Part shown: positions 37,428 to 45,018 of the stretch, in pieces
Position numbering within the stretch: the stretch's first letter is position 1
How the letters are laid out: every line of letters begins with the position of its first letter
Assembly: GCF_014203605.1 (NCBI RefSeq)
Contig: NZ_JACHJJ010000015.1
Coordinates: forward strand, 142,146-206,145
Direction of reading: 5' to 3'
Length of the DNA stretch: 64,000 bases
Source: Thiemannella venezuelensis
Lineage (GTDB): Bacteria; Actinomycetota; Actinomycetes; Streptosporangiales; Streptosporangiaceae
Notes under the pieces: model-generated
The model's database searches: none
Seen by the model: only the letters and a program-made list of their open reading frames with translations
What the model was told of the DNA's origin: nothing
Translations under genes and position numbers: made by a program

Positions 37428-37745
37428 ATGCCCTGCTTCTCGTGCGGGGCCCGGCAGACCGACCCGGTCCGTGGCGCGAGCCCGTGGAAGCGCGGGGTGC
37501 GCCGGGAGATCCAGGTGCTCATCTGCCCGGACTGCCAGCGCACGCACGACCTGGACCTCGACGCCTGCGGCTCGTGCGGCTCGAGCGCGCTCATCTGCCG
37601 GCTCGGCGAGGTGGAGTGCCGGTCCTGCGGTGCCGTACGGCTCGCCGGGCGGCGCCCGGAGAGCCCCCAGCGGCCCGACGGGCTGGCCGACGAGGTCGCG
37701 GCGGCACTGGACCGCGTGCTCGGCCGCCTGACCTCGCACGCCTGA
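37428..37745 (+). CDS. Small zinc-ribbon protein
   Basis: A 105-residue protein with four CXXC pairs: CFSC, CPDC, CGSC and CRSC. This would give two zinc ribbons. The C-terminus is helical and acidic. It may bind nucleic acid or act in protein-protein contacts; no family name is clear. The ATG has GGAGG five to nine bases upstream. It lies 58 bp after the peroxiredoxin and may be cotranscribed with it. Confidence 0.75.
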   Translation: MPCFSCGARQTDPVRGASPWKRGVRREIQVLICPDCQRTHDLDLDACGSCGSSALICRLGEVECRSCGAVRLAGRRPESPQRPDGLADEVAAALDRVLGRLTSHA

Positions 37746-37890
37746 GACCCCGGTACGGCGCGGCGGGCCGATGACCGTCGCCCTCCCGCTGGGTTAGGGT
37801 AAGTCGGCACAAAAAGGGCGGGCGGCCGGGATCTCGCGCCGCCCTCCCCGGACCGGGCGTTCCCGCGCCGCGACCGTGATGAGGGGCTGG

Positions 37891-38856
37891 ATGAGCGACT
37901 ACGTGGTGGCCGTCGACGTCGGGGGCACCTCGATGAAGGGCGGAATCGTCACCGGGTCCGGTGAGATCGCCGCGACCGGCCGCCGCCCCACCGGCGCCGA
38001 GGGCGGCCCGGCGGGCGTGGTCGCCGCCATCCGCTCCTTCGTCGGCGACCTGGCCGACCGTGGCGCCGCGGCCCTCGGCACCGGGCCCGCCGCCGTGGGC
38101 ATCGCCGTACCGGGCCTCGTCGACGACGCGACCGCCACCGCCCTGTACGCCGCCAACCTCGGCTGGCGCGACGTCCCCGCGACCGATCTCGTCCCGCTGG
38201 ACGTCCCCGTCCTGCTCGGCCACGACGTGCGGACCGGCGGCCTGGCCGAGAGCGTGCTCGGCGCCGGGCGGGAGCTCTCCGACTTCCTGTTCCTGCCCAT
38301 CGGCACCGGCATCGCGGGCGCGATGATCATCGGCGGCGCGCCGTACGGCGGGACCTCCGGCTGGGGCGGCGAGATCGGCCACATCCCGGTCTTCCCCGAC
38401 GGCGAGGCGTGCGCCTGCGGCCAGATCGGCTGCCTGGAGACCTACGCCTCCGCCTCGGCCGTCGGCCGCCGCTACTCCGCCCGCGCCGGCGCCTCCGCCA
38501 CGGCCGAGCAGGTCGCCGCGCTGACCGCCGACGGAGACCCGGTGGCGGCGGAGGTGTGGGAGGAGGCCGTCGAGGCGCTCTCCCTGGCGCTGGCCACCTA
38601 CACGCTCCTGCTGGACCCCTCCGCGATCGTCCTGGGCGGCGGCCTGGCCGAGGCCGGCCCCCTCCTGTCCGACCCGCTGGCCGTACGCCTCGCCAAGCGC
38701 CTGGCCTTCCGCGAGGCGCCCCCGCTGCGCCGGGCCGTCCTCGGGGTGGGCGCGGGCATGCTCGGCGCCGCGCTGCTGGGCTGGCGCGCGGCCGGAGTCC
38801 CGGACGCGGGCGCGTCATGGTCGCCCGATGTGCCGAGAACCCCGGTGGTGTCGTAA
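37891..38856 (+). CDS. ROK-family sugar kinase (glucokinase-like)
   Basis: A 321-residue ROK kinase. The phosphate loop is VDVGGTSMKGGIV; the sugar-binding and zinc motifs are GHIPVFPDG and EACACGQIGCLETYAS. It phosphorylates glucose or a related hexose. No DNA-binding N-terminus is present, so it is an enzyme, not a ROK repressor. ATG 37891 with GAGGGG four bases upstream is preferred over GTG 37876 or ATG 37879. The tRNA-Val gene begins 32 bp after its stop. Confidence 0.9.
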   Translation: MSDYVVAVDVGGTSMKGGIVTGSGEIAATGRRPTGAEGGPAGVVAAIRSFVGDLADRGAAALGTGPAAVGIAVPGLVDDATATALYAANLGWRDVPATDLVPLDVPVLLGHDVRTGGLAESVLGAGRELSDFLFLPIGTGIAGAMIIGGAPYGGTSGWGGEIGHIPVFPDGEACACGQIGCLETYASASAVGRRYSARAGASATAEQVAALTADGDPVAAEVWEEAVEALSLALATYTLLLDPSAIVLGGGLAEAGPLLSDPLAVRLAKRLAFREAPPLRRAVLGVGAGMLGAALLGWRAAGVPDAGASWSPDVPRTPVVS

Positions 38857-38888
38857 AGTTGTGTCCCGTCTGTTCCGCCGGGACTCCC

Positions 38889-38960
38889 GGGCGCTTAGCT
38901 CAGCGGTAGAGCGCTCGCCTTACAAGCGAGATGTCACTGGTTCGAACCCGGTAGCGCCCA
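38889..38960 (+). tRNA. tRNA-Val (anticodon UAC)
   Basis: A complete cloverleaf: acceptor GGGCGCT/AGCGCCC (7 bp), D-arm GCTC/GAGC, anticodon stem CTCGC/GCGAG with loop CTTACAA (anticodon TAC at 38921-38923), and T-arm ACTGG-TTCGAAC-CCGGT. CCA is not encoded: the gene is followed by CAG. Its 3' half is repeated at 40442-40486 and, in decayed form, at 47014-47057; the first copy is followed by CCA. The gene therefore looks like the attachment site for integrative elements. Confidence 0.97.
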
Positions 38961-38961
38961 C
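38917..38961 (+). repeat. tRNA-Val 3' half, attachment-site core (copy 1 of 3)
   Basis: These 45 bases are identical to 40442-40486. The third copy at 47014-47057 has lost one base and carries several substitutions. Direct repetition of a tRNA 3' end is the usual footprint of tyrosine-recombinase integration. No integrase gene is visible, so the element has decayed or been reduced. Confidence 0.7.
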
Positions 38962-38967
38962 AGAAGA

Positions 38968-38997
38968 GCCCTGGGCCTGAAGAAACAGGTCCAGGGC
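38968..38997 (+). terminator. Intrinsic terminator of tRNA-Val
   Basis: A 12-bp stem with one G-T pair (GCCCTGGGCCTG / CAGGTCCAGGGC, loop AAGAAA) is followed by CTTGTTTTT. It is a rare canonical T-tract terminator in this window. Confidence 0.85.
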
Positions 38998-39053
38998 CTT
39001 GTTTTTCGATCAGTCGGCTGTTGACTGTGCCGCTCACGGACAGGTCGCCTGCC

Positions 39054-39383
39054 TCAGGCGACCTTGACGGAGTGCGGGCCGACACTGATCGTCACATCGA
39101 CGTGTCCACCTAGCGCGGCCGCGTAAGCACGGAGAGTCTCCAGCTCCATGGCGTCGGGATCACCGTTTTCGATCTGGGAGACCCGAGACTGGGAGATGCC
39201 GAGCGCTGCGGCGACGTCGGCCTGGGTTTTGCCGAGAGACTTGCGCAGTTCCTTCAAGTGGTAACCGGCCACGTAGGCATCCAGCTTGGCTTCGGCGGCG
39301 GCCTGTCGCTCCGGGGCAGCCAACTCGGGATGGAGCCGGTGGGCCTCGGCCTTGACCTCCTGCCAGCGGCGTGCAGGACTCAT
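39054..39383 (-). CDS. HigA-like XRE-family antitoxin
   Basis: A 109-residue protein with an XRE helix-turn-helix (LGKTQADVAAALGISQSRV) preceded by a helical N-terminus that carries HLKELRKSL. Small XRE proteins with this layout are antitoxins of HigBA/RelE-type modules. Its start overlaps the stop of the truncated toxin by four bases (ATGA), the usual toxin-first arrangement. Because the toxin is missing its N-terminal half, the antitoxin is probably an orphan. It might still repress its own promoter. Confidence 0.85.
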   Translation of the reverse strand: MSPARRWQEVKAEAHRLHPELAAPERQAAAEAKLDAYVAGYHLKELRKSLGKTQADVAAALGISQSRVSQIENGDPDAMELETLRAYAAALGGHVDVTISVGPHSVKVA

Positions 39384-39601
39384 CGCCTGTCCTCCTTGGT
39401 CTTCTGGGCCTTCTTCTCCGCGCGGTACTCCGCGTAGCGGGACTTGGCCAGCGGGATCGCCTCGTCATACCAGCGCGACCACTTGCCTGCCTTGTCCCCG
39501 GCCACGAGGAAGATCGCTTCTCTGTCGGGGTCGAAGATGAAGACGATTCTAATCTCTGATCGCCCCCGGGAGCCTGGACGGAGTTCCTCTGGTCTTCCCA
39601 C
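39380..39601 (-). pseudogene. Truncated HigB/RelE-type toxin gene
   Basis: About 73 codons read EELRPGSRGRSEIRIVFIFD, then AIFLVAGDKAGKWSRWY. This is the C-terminal half of Gp49/HigB-type RNase toxins (normally about 115 residues with a preceding helical half). Upstream of codon EELRP the family similarity ends and the sequence enters the 3' flank of the SMI1/KNR4 gene. No start codon with a sensible N-terminus is present. The 5' half was probably lost by deletion. Confidence 0.7.
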
Positions 39602-39668
39602 GGATGCCGATCAATCCTCACGAGGTTCGGTGCGTCCGAGCGGGCGAAGCTCAACGACGGATGGGACA

Positions 39669-40229
39669 TCAGCGTGCGTAGCGCATTCGCAGCTCGTCCA
39701 TTGCGAGGTCCCAGAAGGACCTGTAGCGGTTAGCCCCGGGCAGCCACGGCGCGAGATACCAGGCTTCCCACTCACCTTCAGCGGTGCTGACGCGGGGATT
39801 GAGGAGAGCCACCCCGTCATCCCAATATCCGATCAGGAGGGTGTCGGGCACATACTCCCCTCGGTAACGGATGGAGTCCTGCTCCGGCCCGTAGACGAAG
39901 TAGAGCTCGTCGGGCACGCTCCATGAGTTCTCCTGCTTGGGCGCTGACCAGCTCTCGGCGATCGAGGGATCGACATCGCGGAGCCAACCGGCTGCTTCGA
40001 CGCGTAGCAGGCAGCAGTCATCGTCGTTGCCCCACCCGTTGGCGAACAGGAGGAACCGCCGGTAACTCGGCGGCAACTCCATGCCCAGCCGCTCTTCAAA
40101 CCGGTGGACCTCTGCTTCGGCAGCTGGGGGATGCAGTTCACCGAGTGGACTGACCGCCGGGTGATCAGAACCCTCGATCACCGGACGCCTTGCAGGGAAG
40201 CGTTCAGGCCATGCGTACTGGGCACTCAT
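39669..40229 (-). CDS. SMI1/KNR4 (SUKH) family protein
   Basis: A 186-residue protein with the SUKH motif LGMELPPSYRRFLLFANGWG and a following acidic segment. SUKH proteins are often immunity proteins against nucleases delivered by contact-dependent or other toxin systems, and occur in mobile regions. No toxin is adjacent. ATG 40229 begins the domain-bearing frame; further upstream lies repeat copy A and no coding signal. Base composition is slightly lower in GC than the core genes. Confidence 0.8.
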   Translation of the reverse strand: MSAQYAWPERFPARRPVIEGSDHPAVSPLGELHPPAAEAEVHRFEERLGMELPPSYRRFLLFANGWGNDDDCCLLRVEAAGWLRDVDPSIAESWSAPKQENSWSVPDELYFVYGPEQDSIRYRGEYVPDTLLIGYWDDGVALLNPRVSTAEGEWEAWYLAPWLPGANRYRSFWDLAMDELRMRYAR

Positions 40230-40441
40230 TGTGCAGAAGGTATCCCTTTCGAATAGCTGCTGCACGTACAGCACAAAGCCAGAGCCGCCCCTCCCAAAGG
40301 AGCGTCGTTCTCCTGATGCGGTCTTAAGGATGTCTTCTGGGTGACAGCGACCGGGGACACGGCTGGACACTGGTGGACGGCCAGAGAGCGTAGTCCCAGC
40401 CCAGACCCGGTATCGGTCCTGGTCGGGGAGTCGTTGAGATT

Positions 40442-40486
40442 GCCTTACAAGCGAGATGTCACTGGTTCGAACCCGGTAGCGCCCAC
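40442..40486 (+). repeat. tRNA-Val 3' half, attachment-site core (copy 2 of 3)
   Basis: Identical to 38917-38961 over 45 bases and followed by CAGCC, restoring CCCACCA as in an original tRNA end. There is no 5' half, so it cannot make a tRNA. It is placed as the right-hand junction of a 1.5-kb remnant. Confidence 0.75.
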
Positions 40487-40496
40487 CAGCCAAAAT

Positions 40497-40524
40497 GCCT
40501 CGTTTCCGATCATGGAAACGAGGC
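40497..40524. terminator. Hairpin in repeat copy A
   Basis: An 11-bp stem, GCCTCGTTTCC / GGAAACGAGGC, with loop GATCAT. It lies directly after the displaced tRNA 3' end and was probably the original tRNA terminator. Confidence 0.65.
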
Positions 40525-40557
40525 GTCGTGCCATTCGCCCACTGGCAGACGTTGCCG

Positions 40558-41078
40558 TCAGCTCTCGTCGAACAGATATTCCAGCATGGGGCGGGCACGG
40601 TCGGGAACGGGCTCGTCGGGGAAGATCTCCGTGCACAGGGCGAGGACCGTGTCTACGGAGCCGAGCGTGAGCCGCTCGACGAGGGTGCGAATGTCGCCGG
40701 TGTCCCGTCGCCGAGCGGCCAGGACTTTCATCGCGAGCAGGTGTTCTGGTGAGGCCGCGGACACACGCAGTCCCGGATGGTCGAAGAGCCGGCGGGCCGA
40801 ATCGTCCGTGCCAGGGGCGACATAGGCGCTGGCCTGCTCGTTGAGTCACCATGACGGTAGTCCGAGTTCGGATGCGACTGCTCGCGCCTCGTCCAGGACG
40901 ACTCCATGGGGTTCGAAGACGGCGCCGATGTCCCGGGTGGAGCGCCGGGGGTCGTAGGCGAGCACCAGGGCTGCCCCGCCGAACACGTAAAGATCGGCGA
41001 TGACTCCGCGCCGGGCGAGACGGTCACCGAGGCGCCGGAAAGCGTCCTCGACCGCAGCCCGGGAGGGGCGTCGCTCAC
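40558..41078 (-). pseudogene. Broken nucleotidyltransferase-like gene (nonsense plus frameshift)
   Basis: One minus-strand frame reads AAVEDAFRRLGDRLARRG, LYVFGGAALVLAYDPRRSTR and DEARAVASELGLPSW, then TGA at 40846-40848. It then continues in the same frame as LNEQASAYVAPGTDDSARR, LFDHPGLRVSAASPEHLLAM and EIFPDEPVPDRARPMLEYLF. The family expects Trp-Trp at the stop, so TGG became TGA. The only good start (GTG 41078 with GGAGG) is out of frame with the body, implying a second lesion near the 5' end. Its partner gene upstream is also frameshifted. An AbiEii-like antitoxin-toxin pairing is possible. Confidence 0.75.
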
Positions 41079-41466
41079 GCGACCTCCAGCTCCTGGGGGT
41101 GGATGAAAACACCGCGGCGGCGGAAGGACGCGGGGGCGTGGACGAAGGCGTCCACGCGGGCGGCGGGGGTGTTGAAGGGGAACCAGAAGCGCCGGAGCCT
41201 CCGGGTCTCGGCCCACGGGGGGCTCCCGTACCGTCCCTGGCCGCGAGGTGCTCGGCCAGTGCGGCGAGAAAGACGTCCCATCGAGAGTCACCGATGCCGG
41301 GGGGTTCCATGGACAACAACCTCACCCGGGAAGAAGCCGGCTCGTGGCGGTACTCTTCCAGGAACTCGGCGAGCAGGCGCCAGCGTGTCTCCTCATCGGG
41401 ATGATCGGCCAGCCAGCCCGCGAGCACCGCGATGGAGGCGGCCTGATACTGCTGTGCGCGCTTCAT
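41075..41466 (-). pseudogene. Frameshifted partner gene of the nucleotidyltransferase
   Basis: The frame starts at ATG 41466 (KRAQQYQAASIAVLAGWLA, then WDVFLAALAEHLAARDG). It continues one frame over as PPWAETRRLRRFWFPFNTPA and FRRRGVFIHPQELEVA, stopping at 41075. The switch lies in a run of six C (plus-strand G run 41217-41222); adding one C restores the frame. The stop overlaps the GTG of the next gene by GTGA, showing the two genes were once coupled. The frameshift in a homopolymer could also be a sequencing error. Confidence 0.7.
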
Positions 41467-41592
41467 GGTTGCAACGTCAGTCCAATGCCAAGGACGGGAC
41501 CGGTCCGTCAGCGCCGCCCGTTGAGAATACTGACTCGCTATATCATGAGCGTCTGAGCTCGTCGGCAGACCGGTCTCCGGGCGGCCCGTCGA

Positions 41593-42198
41593 TCAATCCT
41601 CAAGCGGTTCCGCGCCGAGGAAGGGCAGCTCCAGCATCTCCGGGGAGAGGGGAAGACCGGTGATCCTGCCCGCCAGGGCGAACGAACGCTCCAGCCAGAA
41701 GTCGATGTGCGAGTCGCCGATGTCGTGGTCGGGGTCCAGCCCGACCTCGCGCATCTCCTCGACGAAGCGGTCCGGATCGCTGCCCGACCGCGCGTCCGGG
41801 AGCATCGGGTCGAACCAGACGACCGGCTCGCCGTCGACGACGTAGACGAAGCTGTCCGAGGCGTAGTCATGGCGGCAGACCGACACGACTTCGGTTCCCC
41901 GCGAGACCCGCGCCCTGATCTCCCGGTCGACGGCGATCTGCCATCCCCCCGGCTCGATGACCAGGGTCCAGGCCCCGACCTTCACGGCGCCGATGTAACC
42001 GGCCGCGTCGTCCCGCATGCTCTCCACCGAGCGCTCATCCAGCTCGTCGAACGCCACCTCCTCCACGGTGCTCTCGTCCACGCCGAACCGGCGGAGGACC
42101 TCCTCCGGGGACAGATCCCGGACGAAGGAAACGCAGTAGATCTCACCCAGCCCTTCGTGCTCGGAGAGCCAGGGGAATTCTTGAAGGATCTCTGTCAT
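41593..42198 (-). CDS. DUF6461 family protein
   Basis: A 201-residue protein matching DUF6461 by its start, LSEHEGLGEIYCVSFVRDLS, and EEVLRRFGVD. It is soluble, acidic and has no membrane segment or known catalytic motif. Relatives occur in actinomycete accessory regions and may act as immunity or regulatory proteins; this is inference. GAGGAG supports ATG 42198. It is divergent from the pRiA4b ORF-3 gene. Confidence 0.72.
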   Translation of the reverse strand: MTEILQEFPWLSEHEGLGEIYCVSFVRDLSPEEVLRRFGVDESTVEEVAFDELDERSVESMRDDAAGYIGAVKVGAWTLVIEPGGWQIAVDREIRARVSRGTEVVSVCRHDYASDSFVYVVDGEPVVWFDPMLPDARSGSDPDRFVEEMREVGLDPDHDIGDSHIDFWLERSFALAGRITGLPLSPEMLELPFLGAEPLED

Positions 42199-42336
42199 CG
42201 CCACTCCTCTGATCAGGTGAGTGGCATGATCGCAGCAGTAGCCGACAAATCCGAAACATGCGAACAAAGAGTCGATTTCTTTGAGACTTGGATGTTCCGT
42301 CGGCGCGCAGGGCGCCGAATCCGTTTTACTGGCACG

Positions 42337-43575
42337 GTGGATGCGGCGGAAGAGTCTCCGGTCGTGCGGGAGTTGCGGGCGTTCGTCGAGTGGGTGGGCG
42401 CGGGCCGGAAGCTGACCGCGACCGGCCAGATCACCTTGGCGGACGCGAGGGCGCTGGTCTCTCTGCTGGAGACCGGTGATGAGCTCGACCCGAGGATCGG
42501 CGACCGGGTGTTCCGGACCAAGTCCAGCGCGGAGTTGCCCGGGTTGACGCGGGTGTTCCTGTGGGCCAGGGCGGCTGGTCTGGTACGGACGGTCAAGGGG
42601 CGGGTGGTCCCGGTGAAGAAGGCCGCCGGGCTGCTGACGCGGCCGCACGCGTTGTGGGAGGCGGCGTTCGAGGCGTTCCCGACCCTGGCGGATGCGGTGT
42701 GCCCAGTAGGGTACTGGCGGTCCTCGCTGCTCCATGAGGAGTTCGCGCCGGTGGTCCGCCTGCTGCTGGCCCGGCTGTACGGCGGAGCCGTACCGGTGGC
42801 GGAGCTGCGCGAGCTGTCATGGGACCGGGCGTCGGCGCCCTTCATCATCGAAGAGCCGGAGCGGGTGGGGGTGCGGGGGATCAACGACCGGGACACCGAT
42901 CGGGTGCTGGCGGTGCTGGACCACCTGGGGGCGATCAAGGTCGCCGGCGGGGTGGCCGAGTTGACGGCACTCGGCCTCGGGGCGCTGCGGCGGAGTCTGG
43001 GGGAGGCCGGTCCGGGAGAGCCGGTGTACGAGCTGAAGGTGACGCTGCTGGGCACCGGGGATCCGGTGGTGTGGCGGCGGGCGCGGGTGTCGGCGGGGAT
43101 CACACTGGCCCGGTTGCACCGGATCCTGGTGGCCGTGATGGGCTGGGAGGGCTACCATCTGCACATCTTCACCGTGGGCGAGAAACGCTACGGCCACCCC
43201 TCGGGAGAGTGGGACCTCGACCTGGGCGACGAGACGGCGGTCAGGCTGGCCGACGTGGTGAGCGGGGCGGGCGCCCGGATCGGCTGGGAGTACGACCTGG
43301 GCGACAGCTGGGAGCACGAGATCGTCGTCGAGCAGATCCTGGCGGCTGGCGAGAGCGCGCGATATCCCGATGTCATGGCGGGGGAGGGGGCGTGCCCGCC
43401 GGAGGACTGCGGTGGGACGTGGGGCTACCGGGAGTTCCGTGCGGCTCTGGCCGACCCCGCCCATGAGGATCATGAGCACCTGGTGGGCTGGGCCGGGCTG
43501 GCGAGCGCCGACGAGTTCGACGCGGCGCGTTTCGACCCGGACACGGCGCGGCGGGCGTTGCTGGAGCTCGCCTGA
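42337..43575 (+). CDS. Plasmid pRiA4b ORF-3-like protein
   Basis: A 412-residue protein. The C-terminal 200 residues are the pRiA4b ORF-3 domain: YELKVTLLGTGDPVVWRRAR, LHRILVAVMGWEGYHLHIF, WEYDLGDSWEHEIVVE and CGGTWGYREF. The N-terminal half is helical (TATGQITLADARALVSLLE). The domain is common on plasmids and islands, with no known function. The start is uncertain: GTG 42337 follows a TTTACT -10-like element, ATG 42292 is the next choice, and ATG 42226 has a weak ribosome site. The AT-rich 42230-42330 stretch looks like a promoter rather than coding DNA. Confidence 0.8.
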   Translation: MDAAEESPVVRELRAFVEWVGAGRKLTATGQITLADARALVSLLETGDELDPRIGDRVFRTKSSAELPGLTRVFLWARAAGLVRTVKGRVVPVKKAAGLLTRPHALWEAAFEAFPTLADAVCPVGYWRSSLLHEEFAPVVRLLLARLYGGAVPVAELRELSWDRASAPFIIEEPERVGVRGINDRDTDRVLAVLDHLGAIKVAGGVAELTALGLGALRRSLGEAGPGEPVYELKVTLLGTGDPVVWRRARVSAGITLARLHRILVAVMGWEGYHLHIFTVGEKRYGHPSGEWDLDLGDETAVRLADVVSGAGARIGWEYDLGDSWEHEIVVEQILAAGESARYPDVMAGEGACPPEDCGGTWGYREFRAALADPAHEDHEHLVGWAGLASADEFDAARFDPDTARRALLELA

Positions 43576-43706
43576 TCCGGTGTGCCGGCCTGGGACCGCA
43601 TCGCCTGGGCGCACACGTGCCGGGGCCGGTGAACCAGGCTTGCCTGCGCGGGTCGGCGCCGATGAGCTCCAGACCACGGAGGTCCGCGCCTGCACGGTCG
43701 CACCGG

Positions 43707-44805
43707 CTACGGGTGTGTCTCCCAGAGCGCGCTCACCGGGACGGCCAGCATGCGGTCTCCGAAGGAGAAGGTGTGGGTGCCGGTGTGCAGGACCAGTCCG
43801 GCGACGAAGTCGGGGCCGACACGTTCGGCGAGGTGACGGAGCCCTCTGAAGTCCTCCGGCCGTACGGTGGACGCGGCCTTGACCTCGACACCTACCACTT
43901 GGCCCCGGCGGGTCTCCAGGATGGCGTCGACCTCCACCTTGTCCTTGGTCCGGTAGTGGTAGAGCTCGACCAGGGTGTCCGACCAGGTCGTCTGCCTGGA
44001 CAGTTCCATGAGGACGAACCCTTCCAGCAGCGGGCCGAACGCGGAGCCCGGCCGGAGCAGGCCTCGGGCGTCGGCACCGAGCAGGTTCGCGGCCACACCC
44101 GAGTCGACGAAGGCGGTCTTGGGGGTGCGGACGGCCCGGTTGCCGATGTTCTTCGACCAGGCGGGAACACGCTTCACCAGGAAGACCTCTTCCAGCAGCG
44201 CCAGGAACCTCGCGGTCGTGGTGCCGGGCAGCCCGAGATCACGGCTCAGTGCCTGGACGACGAACAACTGGCCGGACCTGGCCGCCAGCAGTTTGATCAA
44301 CGCGCGTAGCTCCGCGGTGCGCTCGATCTCCGACAGCCGCATCACGTCGCGGTTGATCAGGTCGCCGACGTAGGAGTCGAAGAATCGTTGCCTGCGACGG
44401 GCATTGGTGCGGGCGACCGCTTCGGGGTAACCGCCGCGCACCAGGCGCTCGGCGTAGTCCGCTCGGGTCTGCCGGGAGGAGCCGGTGAGCAGATATATGC
44501 CGGGCCTCGGGTCGGCGTCCACCTGCGATTTGATGGGGAGCAGCAGTTCGGGGGCCCGCTGGCTCCCGTCGATGACCATCCGCTCTGGAAAGTCGACGAA
44601 TCCGCTGGGGTCGCTCAGCGCCGCCTGCCGGGTCATCGAGATCGCGCCACTCGGTGCCTCCGGTCTTGGCGAGTTGCCGGACCAGAGTGCTTTTCCCTGA
44701 CTACCGGGCGCCGTTGACCAGGACGACGCGGGTATCGGTCAGAGCGTCCGCGACAGCCTGCTCCGCGCGACGTCGGACCAGATGCCCCAGAGGTGTGGTG
44801 ACCAT
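43707..44805 (-). pseudogene. Broken AAA+ ATPase with DUF4143 domain
   Basis: ATG 44805 opens VTTPLGHLVRRRAEQAVADA, then VVLVNGAR-stop-SGKSTLVRQLA: the Walker A is interrupted by TAG at 44701-44703, where family members have Gln. Soon after, the frame shifts near 44640, and the 309-codon body reads FPERMVIDGSQRAPELLLPI and YLLTGSSRQTRADYAERLVR. About 80 residues that normally lie between LLTGS and the AERLVRGGYPEA segment are missing. The DUF4143 end (VEVDAILETRRGQVVGVEVKA) is intact. Three separate lesions make it clearly non-functional. It was probably brought in by the island. Confidence 0.8.
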
Positions 44806-44825
44806 CCGCCCATCATGTCAGAGAC

Positions 44826-44917
44826 GGTGAGATAGACGCCATGATCACGGTGAGATCGTCGCTGCTCTGATGGTGAAATGGTCGCTACCGTAATGGTGGA
44901 ATGGTCGATGGCACGCA
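44826..44917 (+). repeat. Four 23-bp iterated repeats, possible insertion-sequence end
   Basis: GGTGAGAT (44826), GGTGAGAT (44849), GGTGAAAT (44872) and GGTGGAAT (44895) recur at exactly 23-bp intervals. The last two units also share GGTCG. TGTCAG at 44816 precedes them. Multiple short repeats at fixed spacing behind a TG terminus are typical of IS21-family ends. No istA or istB gene is present, so this would be a remnant. The region directly abuts the broken ATPase start. Confidence 0.6.
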
Positions 44918-45018
44918 GCAGATCTCGTTCAGGTCCTCGCCGCCGGAGGGCCAACGGAACCCCTCGGGCGCCCCGGCCGCTGGTTTCCTTCACCGGTATG
45001 CAGCCACCCCGACCGGCG

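Larger units (their letters stand above)
40372..40540 (+). repeat. Diverged repeat copy A containing tRNA-Val 3' half
   Basis: This stretch matches 46960-47111 over its whole length with substitutions and a deletion of about 11 bases in the second copy. It includes GGTGGACGG upstream, the tRNA-Val 3' half with CCA, and the hairpin with GGCGTCGTGCCAT after it. The rest of the 328-bp gap (40230-40557) holds only this repeat and the antisense tail of the SMI1 region. Confidence 0.75.

Noticed and set aside
40434..40490. Peptide GGRYRVRTSDISLVR in frames across tRNA-Val copies
   Set aside because: This peptide is the antisense translation of the tRNA 3' half. It often appears as a spurious protein and has no biological meaning.
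40846..40848. Selenocysteine at the internal TGA of the nucleotidyltransferase
   Set aside because: The family has Trp at this place, the partner gene is also broken, and no insertion element or other selenoprotein sign is visible.
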